Shown: positions 1 through 9,519, counted from the stretch's first letter. The stretch is 64,000 bases of DNA from Taudactylus pleione (GCA_031769625.1 JAUIMM010000171.1:2046001-2110000); one strand, 5' to 3'. Program-made: numbers and translations. The notes: generated from the sequence alone by a model not told the origin.

Positions 1-425
1 GTACTTGGTTCAGAGCTTGGATCCCAAGATTTTGTGCAACGCATATCAGAATATGCCTTTCAAGCCTCCAAAACAAGTAGCAATCCTGCACCAGTGCAAG
101 GAATGCAACCAGATTAAATTGGTGAAACAAACCAAACACACTATGCAGTGATACCGCAAGTCAGTGACAAACTGCAAAGTTAGAAACAAGAGAACTCTAC
201 AGAAGTTAAATCCATTAATGGACAACACTCCCCCATGCCAGGTGTTTGAGTCTGCAAATGACATTAAAAGCAGCTCCTCCTGCGCACAAAGTGGTATGAT
301 ACAGGCAGGCTGAACCAGACAATCCTAGCAGGTATGACCACACACCACTTATTTACCATGTTAATAAACCAACACATACCTCCTAACACGGCCTATTCCA
401 AGAGGGACAAAATGCTCTGTTCCAG
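1..425. other. No recognisable gene or repeat
   Basis: AT-rich sequence with only short open frames. I see no transposon ends, tandem repeats or exon-like signals. It may be host intergenic DNA or a repeat too decayed to recognise. Confidence 0.4.
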
Positions 426-530
426 GACTTCCATCTTAATTTATGATTGCCGTCACCTTTGTCAAACTAGTTAATTGATAAGAACAGTGTTTCAACACAT
501 GTGATGGCAATCATAAATTAAGATGGAAGT
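426..530. repeat. Small hairpin element, ~30-bp arms
   Basis: An inverted repeat of about 30 bp (426-455 and 501-530) surrounds a 45-bp loop. The arms share CATCTTAATTTATGATTGCC with one G/A difference close to the loop. The structure fits a tiny MITE or a foldback relic. No target-site duplication is clear. Confidence 0.6.
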
Positions 531-531
531 T

Positions 532-812
532 GTCACGGCTACAGACACTTGGGACTCCTGAGGACAGGCAGGCTTAATAGGCAGTACAAACTGAGGTGAT
601 TAAGGAATGACCTTCTCATGAAATAGCACTGGCACGAAATGTTAAAGGTCAATGGGATTTATTCAAGGACAAAAACTGTGTTGCAAAGTTCAAAATATTC
701 AAACAAAGTCCAAACAAGACAAAGTTCATAATATTACGACCGGCAGGTGCGGGGGTGAGCCCTGTGAAAAACTAGTCCAAACAGTATAAAGTTCATAGTA
801 CACAACAGGCAT
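532..812. other. Flank of the tandem arrays, unassigned
   Basis: No gene signal. The stretch contains related short phrases (for example CAAAGTTCA, at about 677, 722 and 789) that suggest decayed duplications ahead of the 36-bp array. Confidence 0.3.
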
Positions 813-948
813 GTGACTGAGATCCGGTATAGGGTTGAGCCCCAAGACGTGACTGAGATCCGGTATTGGGTTGAGCCCCAAGACATGACTGAGATCCGGT
901 ATGGGATTGAGCCCCAAGACGTGACTGAGATCCGGTATGGGGTTGAGC
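813..948. repeat. 36-bp tandem repeat, ~3.8 copies
   Basis: A 36-bp unit beginning GTGACTGAGATCCGGTAT starts at 813, 849, 885 and 921; the last copy is truncated. Units differ at only one to three positions, so the array is young. The open frames crossing it on both strands are products of a 36-bp period, which is divisible by three, and are not genes. Confidence 0.9.
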
Positions 949-1000
949 TTTTATTATGCAGTTGACAACTGTTGCTTGAGATGAACACAGTAGTGAGACC

Positions 1001-1208
1001 AAGAATCAGTAGCAGCGCTGGGCTAATAGTGCAGCGAAGAACTAGTAGCAGAGCTGGGCTTTGTAGTGCAGCTGAAAACCAGTAGCAGAGCTGGGATTTG
1101 TAGTGCAGCGAAGAACCAGTAGCAGAGCTGGGCTCTGTAGTGCAGCGAAGAACCAGTAGCAGAGCTGGGCTCTGTAGTGCAGCGAAGAACCAGTAGTAAA
1201 GCTGAGCC
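1001..1208. repeat. 37-bp tandem repeat, ~5 copies
   Basis: A unit of about 37 bp containing GAACCAGTAGCAGAGCTGGG recurs about five times. It lies 50 bp beyond the 36-bp array, probably inside the same unidentified element. The reading frame shifts by one base per unit, so no real protein is implied. Confidence 0.85.
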
Positions 1209-1297
1209 AGGATAAAGCACAAGTGTTGGAAGGACCACAGCATACACTAGGCACAGCGAGGATCTGGCAGGAGTCCACAGGAAAACCTGGAGGTAAC

Positions 1298-1870
1298 GTT
1301 AAAATAATAGGGCAATCAGACTCATAATATAGGTGAGTCCACCTTTCACACAATACAAGAATGGTACAAGTCTAAAAATTTAAAGACAAACCAAACACAT
1401 AGAAATTGGATAAATCAATTTCCGGTGAAAAATGTACCTATACATATGTAGTTCATTCATATGTAGCCACCACCACATTGTTTTGTACTGATTTATCTTT
1501 CCATGCTGAACCAGGGAGTTTATATGGTATATGGCTTACTGATAACAATTTTGTTCTATGCTGTAAGTACAAGGAGACCTATGCAATATGAGAATAATAT
1601 ATGTATGCATATGGAGAAGTGCAGATATGTAGGCCAATATCCTTAAGATTTTCCTGGCTGTTAATGAATATATTTAAACTTTGAATTTGGTGGTGGCTAC
1701 ATTTGAATGAAATACAGATGTGCAGTATAGGTAAATTTTTCACCGGAGACTGATTTATGCAATTTCTATTTGTTTGGTTTGTCTTTGAATTTTTAGACTT
1801 GTACCATCTTGTATTGTGTGAAGGGTGGACTCACCAATATTATGAATGTGATTGCCCTATTATTTTAGAT
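1298..1870. repeat. Long inverted-repeat element, ~180-bp arms
   Basis: The left arm (about 1298-1479) is the imperfect reverse complement of the right arm (about 1686-1870); both include CACCGGA-type and AAACCAAAC blocks. The loop is about 200 bp. This is the shape of a foldback/MITE-like DNA element. Neither a transposase nor a clear duplication is visible. Confidence 0.7.
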
Positions 1871-2064
1871 TAATACGAATACAATTTATATTTTAATATT
1901 TATCATATTCCAATTGTCCAGTTTGGTACATCTTTCTTCACAAAAGAGTGCCCCTAAAAAGGAATATTCTTTTTTAGCTTCTTGCTAAAATATTTCTATT
2001 ACTCAGTCTTGCTTACCCTCATGTTATAACTTGCATAATTGAGATAAATGTTAACATACCATGT

Positions 2065-2480
2065 TTGATGTAGAAATTATGTACGGTTGTCTGTACTTAG
2101 GTTAAAAAGTTATGTGGGCAGTCCTGGTATGGACCCTGGGTGAAATAACAAGCTAACCAGTCGCCAAGACCTGGGTTATGACATTGCTATGGGGTGGGCA
2201 GTTTATAACAGTTATGGGAGCCTTTTGTTCTATATAAAATCATGGGGGATAAATTCTGAGTTGAAGCCTGGACCAGTATTTTCCTGCTGTGCCCTCCGGC
2301 ACAGAATAAGCCGAATACGTGTACGTTTTTTTACCTTTTTACTTTGAAACTGCAACAAACGTTTGTCCATGTAATCTGAAACCCTTTTATTTATATAATT
2401 TATATAACTTAAGTATTGTACTTCCTTTGTAAATAAAGTGTTCCTTTATTTGTCTATGTTCATATATGCTCCAGAACCCA
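2065..2480 (+). mobile_element. Possible solo LTR (TATA box plus poly(A) signal)
   Basis: A TATA-like TATATAAAAT lies at 2230-2240 and an AATAAA signal at 2432-2437 about 200 bp downstream, followed by a T-rich stretch. That is the U3-R-U5 order of a long terminal repeat. I cannot see a second LTR, internal coding sequence, or convincing TG...CA ends with a duplication, so this is tentative. A small unannotated transcription unit is the alternative. Confidence 0.3.
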
Positions 2481-2744
2481 GTCTTTCAAGAGGTTGTTAG
2501 ATCGCTAAGGTCACACTATAACTATTATTTATTGCTAGAAGCAGGGGGAGATCAATTAAGTTGTAGTTTGTGTTGCCCAGCTTGAACAATTGTAATAAAA
2601 TGTTATGGGACCTGTGGCCCCTTGGTGTATTTACTACTGGCTGTGGCAGTAGAGTGGAGTATGGTATAACAGGGAGAGAGAGAGAATATTCATTGTAGTA
2701 TATTTGGCTCTCACTACATCAGGACTTGGTGACCTGTGCGATCC
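2480..2744. other. Unassigned spacer
   Basis: Mixed AT-rich sequence with a short GAGAGAGAGA run near 2672-2685. No feature that I can support. Confidence 0.3.
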
Positions 2745-3145
2745 CATACCTCCCAACATTTGAACATCTCAAGGAGGGACAGGTCGCGCGTCGTAGGTGC
2801 GGGTGAGGCTTATACAAAAATGGGTGGAGCCTATTGAAAACGGGACGGAGCCTCACGGCTTCCACCATTTTCGTCATTTTGGGGGCGTACCCAGCATTCT
2901 CCGAGATGCTGGGCAGCCCCCAGGCAGTCCGTATACATGAGAACAGATGCCGTGCGCATGTGAACGGCATCTGTTCTCCTCATGCATACCCGCTGCTCTG
3001 CTATGCAGAACAGCGGTTTGCGCTCTCCCCAACTTTCCCCCCACAGCGGGACACTGCGGCCCGCGGGTGGGACAGCGGGACAGTCCCAGAAAAACGGTAC
3101 TGTCCCGCTGGAGGCAACTTTTAGCCTGGGGGGCAAGTACAAGAC
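2745..3145. repeat. CpG-rich interspersed repeat, one end preserved
   Basis: The left end reads CATACCTCCCAACATTTG, and the interior has palindromic GGGACAG/CTGTCCC blocks (3060-3110) and an inverted CACGGCATCTGTTCTC-like pair (about 2940-2977). Similar 'gggacagttgggaagta' sequence recurs at about 46400-46420. The right terminal repeat is not seen, so this is a truncated MITE-like copy. Confidence 0.45.
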
Positions 3146-3221
3146 AGTGGCCCTGATTTACCAATAATCACTCCACTCCGTAAACATTCGAATCAGGCCC
3201 TCTGCTAATATTCTTATGCAG

Positions 3222-4035
3222 GTCTCCAGTAGTGCCCCCAGTAGTGATCCCCCCTATGCAGTGCTCTCAGTAGTGGTCCCCCCTGTGCAGTGCCCCTTCT
3301 GCCCCAGTAGTAAGTCCATTATATAGTGCCCCCAGTAGTAGTCCCCCCCATGCAGTGCCCCCAGCAGTGGTACCCCTATGCAGTGCCCCTTATATAGTGC
3401 CCCCAGTAGTAGTCCCCCCCATGCAGTGCCAATAGTGGTACCCCTTATGCAGTCCCCTTTAAATAGTGGCCCCAGTTGTACCCTCCTATGCAGTACCCCC
3501 AGTATTGCCCTTCATATAGAGCCCCCAGTAGTGGTCCCCCGATGTAGTGCACCCAGTGGTAGTTCCCCCCTATGCAGTGCCCCCAGTGGTAGCCCCCCTC
3601 TATGCAGTGCCCCTAATGGTAGTCCCCCCTTGTAGTGCCCCTAGTAGTAGTCCCCCCCTTGTAGTGCCCCCAGGAGTAGTCCCCCCTTGTAGTGCCCTAG
3701 TAGTCCCCCCCTTGTAGTGCCCCCAGGAGTAGTCCCCCTCTTGTATTGCCCCCAGTAGTCCCCCCCTTGTAGTGCCCTAGTAGTAGTCCACCCCTTGTAG
3801 TGCCCCTAGTAGTAGTCCTCCCCCTTGTAGTGACCCCAGTGGAGGTCGCCCCCATGCAGTGCCCCTAGTAGTTGCACCCAGTAGTCCCCCACCTTGTAGT
3901 GCCCCCAGTAGTAGTCCCCCCTTTAAGTGACCCCAGTAGTAGTCCCCCCCTTGTAGTGACCCCAGTAGTAGTCCCCCCACTTCTAGTGCCAGCAGTAGAG
4001 GTCCCCCTTGTAGTGCCTCCAGTAGTGGTGCCCCC
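3222..4035. repeat. Degenerate ~30-bp minisatellite (CCCCCAGTAGTAGTCC)
   Basis: More than twenty imperfect copies of a roughly 28-35-bp unit, core AGTGCCCCCAGTAGTAGTCC, with unit-to-unit length changes in the C runs. On the opposite strand it reads GGGGGCACT. A related array is at 60500-60655, inside a second element with the same layout. The proline/serine-rich and glycine/leucine-rich open frames here come from the repeat. Confidence 0.85.
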
Positions 4036-4468
4036 CCCCACAGCAGACACACACACACGTAATAAAGTAAATAAAAAAAAACACTTACCTGAATCCACGC
4101 TCCAGCCGCCGCCATCCGCTCCTCCGTCTGTTCTCCTCCCAGGCCGGCCCGCTCTGCATTATGGGAGAGACGTCATGACGTCTCTCCCATTACCCACTGC
4201 AGGAGCCGGAAGATGGAGCGGCTCTGGCAGTGGGCGCAGCAGCAGTCAGTGAGAGTCTGACAGACTCTCATTGGCTGCTAATTACAACAAACACACAGCT
4301 GCCGGTGCCGGCGGCTGTGTGTTTGGCCCTGTGCAGTGCTGACCGAACTCCGTCCGGTCAGCGCTACACACGTGGTGCAGCTGTGTCACAAAGACATAGT
4401 ATGCCCGCGGCCCGGGATGGTATATGGCGCTGCGGCCCGGGGGGCACATGGCACCCTGCCCCCCGGCT
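4036..4468 (-). repeat. GC-rich promoter-like part of the minisatellite element
   Basis: Read on the minus strand, a CpG-rich block runs into TCAGGTAAGT (complement of 4082-4091), a consensus 5' splice site, and then into the minisatellite. Upstream in this orientation are the perfect palindrome GAGAGACGTCATGACGTCTC around 4166-4187, which contains an overlapping CRE-like core, and a CCAAT box at about 4269-4273. The order CRE palindrome, splice donor, GGGGGCACT array is repeated on the plus strand at 60200-60820, so this is a repeat family and not a unique host promoter. Confidence 0.5.
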
Positions 4469-4824
4469 CAGCCCGCCTCTGGTGGGGAACCTTTTTTCTG
4501 CCGAGGGCCATTTTGATATATATACCATTATTCGTGGGCCCAATGCCGGCCATGCCCTCTTCGTGTGATGTCACACGTGGGCGGGCCACAATCGCCAGCG
4601 ATTACTGCAATGCCCAGAGCATCGGAGCTGTAAGGGCAGCGGTGTGACCGTCTGAAGCGTCCTAAGGATGCTCCAGGCGGCACTGCTGCATAGATTCTGG
4701 CTGCAGGGTGCCATTCTAGATACCATGCTAGTCAGATTAGACTAGCAGAAAAAAGCTCAGAGGGCCAGACCAAATTATTCCATGGGCCTTATACGGCCCC
4801 CGGGACTGAGGTTCCCCATCCCTG
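4469..4824 (-). mobile_element. hAT-type MITE (GGGGAACCT ends), copy 1
   Basis: The left end (GGTGGGGAACCTTTTTTCTG) and right end (GAGGTTCCCCATCCCTG) are inverted. The body matches the copy at 20701-21016 in the opposite orientation, including a GTCACACxGGTGACATCAC-like CpG block. The intact copy has an 8-bp duplication, which places the family with hAT elements. The left boundary here is eroded. Confidence 0.7.
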
Positions 4825-5040
4825 CTCTAGAAGCATTAATATGTTGCCAGGGGGCCCACAAAGTTCTAGTTATGCACTTGCCTGGAATAAAGTACTTAGT
4901 GCAATTTTAATAACACAGCAATAAATACAATGTTAAAATGAAAATAACAGCAAAAATACAATTAAATAGCAGCAAAACATCACAACACAGCAACCACGTG
5001 ACCGCTGCAGGATGCTGGACCGCTCCTGTGTTACCATCCA
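4825..5040. other. Unassigned AT-rich spacer
   Basis: A-rich sequence with an imperfect CAGCAAxAxxACAA periodicity near 4915-5000. No gene or element ends are seen. Confidence 0.3.
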
Positions 5041-5231
5041 CTAGGGCATAGAGGGGGAATAATTATCTGTGGCGAGGGCAGCGAGCCACCGTGCCCAAAG
5101 CGTGGCGAGAGTAGCGAGCCCGCGAGGGGACACTTTTGGCCCCCCCATTCTCATACTTGCCCCTCCCCCTTTCAGCGCCTGTCGCGTGGATGTGATGTCA
5201 CAGGTCCCCTGCATCCCCCTATTCTAGTCAT
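5041..5231. repeat. Fragment of a GTGGCGAG-type interspersed repeat
   Basis: Contains GTGGCGAGxGxAGCGAGCC twice in tandem (about 5070-5125) and a TGATGTCACAGG block near 5193. It looks like a decayed repeat; the boundaries are uncertain. Confidence 0.35.
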
Positions 5232-5326
5232 AACCGTAAGGGCAGCAGTGTGACCGTCTGACGCATCACAAGGATGCTCCAGACGGCACTGCTGCATAGA
5301 ATCTGGCTGCAGGGTGCCAATCTAGG
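5232..5326 (-). mobile_element. hAT-type MITE, copy 2, first half (split)
   Basis: Matches the middle of copy 1 (4624-4722: GGGCAGCxGTGTGACCGTCTG through GCAGGGTGCCA). It stops abruptly at CCAATCTA, where the GGGGCCCC end of the 9-kb composite begins. The remainder of the MITE resumes at 14385. The split is direct evidence that the composite inserted into this copy. Confidence 0.75.
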
Positions 5327-5327
5327 G

Positions 5328-5760
5328 GCCCCATTTAAAAACGAAATATAACGCCTTTAGCGCTCGCTAAAGGGTTTATACCATCTTGCTGTATTTAGTA
5401 TACAGCGGTAATCTTAGATTACCGCTGTTTGTACAGCATCGCTATCGCCATCTAAAAGATGGCGAAAGCGATGCGGGCCCCATTGCCGGCAATGGAGACC
5501 CGGCGGTGCCTTTCCGGCTTCAACGAAGCCTTCCAGGCACTGCCGGGTCTCCCTGCCATGCACATGCGCAGACGGACCGTCGTACATGCGCATGACACTC
5601 GAGCCCCGTCGCTGGCAGCGTTAGGCTGCCAGCAGCCCAGCAGAGGACCTCGTCGAGGACGAGGATTCTGCTGGACTTCGCGGGACCTCGCCGGAGGGGT
5701 AAGTATTACTGAATACCAGTGGAATTTTCGTATGTATCACAGTGATACTAATAAAAGCGG
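5328..5760 (+). repeat. Serial-hairpin terminal module of the composite
   Basis: A run of separate palindromes: CCTTTAGCGCTCGCTAAAGG, CAGCGGTAATC/GATTACCGCTG, GCATCGC..GCGATGC around CCATCTAAAAGATGG, CCATTGCCGGCAATGG, AGACCCGGC/GCCGGGTCT, CATGCGCA/TGCGCATG and GCTGGCAGC/GCTGCCAGC. The shorter homologue at 15826-16173 keeps the same order in the opposite orientation. A GGGGTAAGTATT donor-like motif is at 5697-5708. Confidence 0.7.
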
Positions 5761-6270
5761 AGGATGCCATAATGGCGCCGTAGTCCTGTAGGGGGGAGGG
5801 GCGCGAGGTGGCCCGCGGTGCGAAAACGGTGGGGACGGGCTAAGGGGCCCGTCCGTAGTATAACACATAGGAAGGCATACTGACCAGTAGGGGCAGCGTG
5901 GTCAGTTTAGGGGGTGGGGAGACAACAGGAGCGATATAAAGGCAGGTAGAAGGGGAGGGGGCAGTGTACTTGTGGGAAGAAGTTACACATGTGCAGATGC
6001 ACAGGGACAGAGAGGGAACAGACAAGATAAGTATCATTGTGAATTATTACTTTGAATACCTTCTATAGCTATATTTCTTTGTGCTATCCTCATTGTATTG
6101 TCCACCTTCATAGTTACTGTATGTATTTACTGTCCCAGTGCTATCCTATTAATGTTAGTTGTTTACCTCTTGCCCTTATCACATTCCCTCAGTGTTGTGT
6201 TTCCCCCAGCACTGAGCAACAGCAGTTATAGCTGTAACATCCATCCCTTTACCAGCATCAATATTCCAGA
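5761..6270 (+). promoter_or_regulatory. GC-rich block with TATA-like motif inside the composite
   Basis: A GC-rich stretch (about 5770-5860, including the palindrome GGACGGGC/GCCCGTCC) is followed by GCGATATAAAGGCAGG at about 5932-5947. The spacing fits a core promoter, pointing right into the composite. Promoter function is inference; no open frame follows directly. Confidence 0.3.
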
Positions 6271-6836
6271 TTATGCAGATCAGTAAGTGTAGTGTTTGCA
6301 GTATAATTAGGGTATAGGTCAGGGTGTAATATAGGCCAGGGAGAAAATTGCAGCGTATGTATATGTTTTTCAGTTCAGGAGGTAGTATAAATATACAGTA
6401 TAATACAGATCAGGAATCGCATTGCTGTGTGTACATATTTCAGTGTATGTGGTATAATAGAATAAGATATACAGCATCATACGGATCAGGGATCACATTG
6501 CTGTATGAACATATTTCAGTGCATGTGTTATAAAAAAATAAAATATATTACAGTATGATACGGAGCGGGAATTAATTTGCTGGGGGAGAGCAGTTTATAA
6601 TAAGGTTAATATACAATATACTGCAGATCAGGGAGGGGTTACATGGCTCTGTGTTAATTGATATTACAGGTATAGCAGTAATACAGAATAATACGGAGCA
6701 GTGATTACATGGCGGTGTGTATGTATATTAGGGAGTCAGGCATAATAGTGATATAATATACAGTACAAGGCGGTTCAATTGTATGATAGGAGCAGAATAG
6801 GCATTAGAAATCATGTCAGTGAGTGTGTGTATATAT
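6271..6836. repeat. Degenerate ~85-110-bp satellite, part 1
   Basis: Loose repeats of the type CAGATCAGGGATTACATTGC...GTGTATATAT...GCAGTATAATAG recur at irregular spacing. The same pattern continues after the nested hAT element (10066-11280), so the hAT inserted into an existing array. Confidence 0.6.
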
Positions 6837-7004
6837 ATATATATTAGGGGTGAGCGGGTTCGGATTTCTGAAATCCGAACCCCCCCGAGCCCCCCCGATC
6901 CGAGTCCGATCCGAGTCAGGCTCGACTTTTCCCGCCAGACTCGGATCTGAAATCGAGGCAAAACGTCATCATCCCGCCTTCCGAGTCTCGCGGGTTTTGG
7001 ATCC

Positions 7005-7040
7005 TATATAAGGTACCCGCGTTGGCGCCATTTTCTCACT
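7005..7040 (+). promoter_or_regulatory. hAT core promoter: TATA box and E2F-like site
   Basis: TATATAAG lies at 7005-7012, 160 bp inside the left end, and TTGGCGCCATTTT follows at 7022-7034, resembling an E2F site. The following GTGTAGTGTAGTGTAGTG run is a short tandem repeat. The position fits a transposase promoter; activity is inferred. Confidence 0.45.
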
Positions 7041-7129
7041 CGGCTGTGGACAGTGAAGAGGGAGGGTGGGAGTTAGGGCTGGCTGGGCTGTGTAGTGTAG
7101 TGTAGTGTAGTGCAGAGTAGTGCTGTGCT

Positions 7130-7330
7130 GTGCTGCGCTGCGCTGCTGTTGTCCACTACTTCAAAGTCCATAGGGGCTGGCTGTGTTGTGCTGTGCTGCT
7201 GTTGTTAATAGGGGCTGTATCCACTACTTCAAAGTCCATAGGGGCTGGCTGGACTGTGTTGTGCAGTCAGTTCTCTATAGGGGCTGTGTCCACTCCAAAG
7301 TCCTGTGCAGTGTCCCAGTCCTAAAGGGGT
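7130..7330 (+). repeat. Imperfect tandem duplication in hAT leader
   Basis: TCCACTACTTCAAAGTCCATAGGGGCTGGCTG occurs twice (about 7151 and 7219) with a third degenerate copy near 7288. It lies in the probable 5' untranslated part of the hAT transcript. Confidence 0.55.
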
Positions 7331-7397
7331 GCTGTAGTGTTGTCCAGGGTGTGCTCTGTCCATCAGGGGTGCTCCCCCCAAGTGCTAAAAAAATAAT

Positions 7398-8215
7398 ATA
7401 TTTTCTGTGTTTGTGAATTGTGTGCGCAGTAGCCGCACGTGCATCAACAAAGTAGTGCCAAGCGTGCGCCTGTGTCATAAGTAAAGGGCCGGCTGGCTTG
7501 ACCGTTAAAGGGTGCTGTAACCCCCAAAGTACACTCCAGTCCAAACCAAAAAAAAAATTATTTTCTGTGTTTGTGAATTGTGTGCGCAGTAGCCGCACGT
7601 GCATCAACAAAGTAGTGCCAAGCGTGCGCCTGTGTCATAAGTAAAGGGCCGGCTGGCTTGACCGTTAAAGGGTGCTGTAACCCCCAAAGTACACTCCAGT
7701 CCAAACCAAAAAAAAAATTATTTTCTGTGTTTGTGAATTGTGTGCGCAGTAGCCGCACGTGCATCAACAAAGTAGTGCCAAGCGTGCGCCTGTGTCATAA
7801 GTAAAGGGCCGGCTGGCTTGACCGTTAAAGGGTGCTGTAACCCCCAAAGTACACTCCAGTCCAAACCAAAAAAAAAATTATTTTCTGTGTTTGTGAATTG
7901 TGTGCGCAGTAGCCGCACGTGCATCAACAAAGTAGTGCCAAGCGTGCGCCTGTGTCATAAGTAAAGGGCCGGCTGGCTTGACCGTTAAAGGGTGCTGTAA
8001 CCCCCCAAGTACACTCCAAACCAAAAAAAAAAATATTTTCTGTGTTTGTGAATTGTGTGGGCTGTAGCTGCACGTGCATCAACAAAGGAGCAGCGCCAAG
8101 CGTGCGCCTGTGTCCCATAAGTAAAGAGCCGGCTGGCTCATTTCTTAAAGGGTGGTGTAACCCACAAAGTGCACTACTCTCCAGCAAAAATAAAAAAATA
8201 TTTTCTGTGTTTGTG
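7398..8215. repeat. 160-bp tandem array, three copies essentially identical
   Basis: The unit starts TTATTTTCTGTGTTTGTGAA and recurs near 7400, 7558, 7718, 7878, 8033 and 8199. The units beginning at about 7558, 7718 and 7878 look identical by eye, while the outer ones have diverged. This is a recent expansion inside the hAT element, in the region upstream of the transposase start. The identical 70-residue open frames on the minus strand are repeat artefacts. Confidence 0.9.
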
Positions 8216-8252
8216 TGCGCTTTAGCCGCACGTATATATCAATATAACATAA

Positions 8253-8627
8253 ATGGAGGACCAAACTTTCTCCGATAAAAATAAAATAGGGAAAGATCAA
8301 GAACCACTTCCTCCTAGTGCTATTGCTGCTGCTGGGAGTTGTTCATCATCCCAGAGAGGAAGTAGGAACATCACTACTTTTACTAAACAATTGACCCTCC
8401 AACAGTCCCTAGCTTTGAGGATGAAGTACGACAGCAGTCATCCTGAAGCAAAACGTATAACTGAGGCCTTGACTGCTATGTTGGTGTTAGACGTGCGTCC
8501 GATATCCGCCATTAGTGCAGTGGGATTTAGACAATTGATGGAGGTAGTGTGTCCCCGGTTCCAAATCCCGTCTAGATTCCACCTGCATCCTCAAAGCAGC
8601 AGCGACAAGCGTGCGTCTGTCTGTTAA
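8253..8627 (+). pseudogene. hAT transposase, N-terminal fragment (BED-type)
   Basis: The ATG at 8253 opens a 124-residue frame. Residues 1-50 are a low-complexity Ser/Thr-rich leader, and residues about 55-110 carry the KRITEALTAMLVLD and VRPISAISAVGFRQLM blocks typical of ZBED/hAT transposases just before the catalytic core. After about residue 112 the protein runs into tandem-repeat sequence (LHPQSSS...) and stops at 8627. The BED zinc finger and the DDE catalytic core are absent. It lies in the centre of the 6845-10056 hAT, in the same orientation as its C-terminal remnant. Confidence 0.8.
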
Positions 8628-9050
8628 AGGGTGGTGACACCCTCAAAGTGTGCTACATAAACAATAAAAATATTGTTCTTTTTTTTTCTGTCTTTGTGAA
8701 ATGTGTGGGCTGTAGCCGCACCTGCATCCTTAAAGCAGCAGCGACAAGAGTGCGTCTGTCTGTTAAAGGGTGGTGACACCCTCAAAGTGTGCTACACAAA
8801 CAATAAAAATATTCTTCTTCTTTTTTCTGTCTTTGTGAATTGTGTGGGCTGTAGCCGCACTTGCATCCTCAAAGCAGCAGCGACAAGCGTGCGTCTGTCT
8901 GTTAAAGGGTGGTGTAACCCTCAAAGTGCGCTCCACAAACAATAAAAATATTCTTTTTTTTTTTTCTGTCTTTGTGAATTGTGTGGGCTGTAGCCGCACT
9001 TGCATCCTCAAAGCAGCAGTGACAAGCGTGCGTCTGTCTGTTAAAGGATT
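8591..9050. repeat. ~139-bp tandem array, 4 copies
   Basis: AAGCAGCAGCGACAAG recurs at about 8595, 8733, 8872 and 9013 with TCTGTCTGTTAAAGG after it. The unit resembles the 160-bp unit upstream (both contain TGTGGGCTGTAGCxGCAC and TTAAAGGGTG), so the two arrays have a common origin and now bracket the transposase fragment. Confidence 0.8.
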
Positions 9051-9054
9051 ACAT

Positions 9055-9280
9055 CGGTGACAGCATCCAAGTAGGCATGTCAGACAGTCCGTACCTGTAC
9101 TGGCAGGAAAAAGAAGCAATTTGGAGGTCCCTGTACAAACTGGCTCTATTTTAACTGAGTTGCCCCCCCTCCAGTGTGTACTCCAAAAGAGTGTTTAGTG
9201 CAGCCGGGAACCTTGTCAGCGAAAGGCGTAGGAGGTTGCTTCCACAAAATGTGGAGAAGATGATGTTCATAAAATGAATT
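9055..9280 (+). pseudogene. hAT transposase, C-terminal dimerisation fragment
   Basis: Two adjacent pieces are readable: PYLYWQEKEAIWRSLYKLA (from about 9090, with a stop after it) and SSVYSKRVFSAAGNLVSERR (9173-9232), the hallmark hATC motif, ending with NVEKMMFIK before a stop at about 9280. Known hAT transposases dimerise through this region. The joining sequence is frameshifted or stopped, so no functional protein is made. Confidence 0.85.
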
Positions 9281-9519
9281 ATCAACTCTTCCAGGGAGAC
9301 CAGCCTCCAGAACGTACAGAGGGACCTGTGGTTCCAGCGGGGACGAATTAATACTCTGTGAGGATGAGGATGTACACACTGAAGAGGGTGAGGAATCGGT
9401 GGATGAGGATGACATCTTGCCTCCGTAGAGCCAGTTTGTGCAGGGACAGATTAATTGCCAGCTTGTTTTGTGGGGGCCCAAATGAACCAATCATTTCAGC
9501 CACAGTTGTGTGGCAGACC

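Noticed and set aside
734..1353. Long minus-strand open frames (169 and 103 residues) with repeated peptides
   Set aside because: They are translations of the 36-bp and 37-bp DNA tandem repeats; no start context, no family signal, and frames stay open because of the repeat composition.
3378..4252. Proline/serine-rich plus-strand and glycine/leucine-rich minus-strand frames
   Set aside because: Products of the CCCCCAGTAGTAGTCC minisatellite; unit length is irregular and both strands are open.
7275..8187. Identical 70-residue minus-strand frames repeated every 160 bp
   Set aside because: Direct consequence of the 160-bp tandem array inside the hAT element. No match to a protein family, and antisense to the transposase.
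7398..8215. CRISPR-like array
   Set aside because: The 160-bp units are contiguous with no unique spacers, and the context is a vertebrate transposon. The other tandem arrays are also head-to-tail minisatellites.
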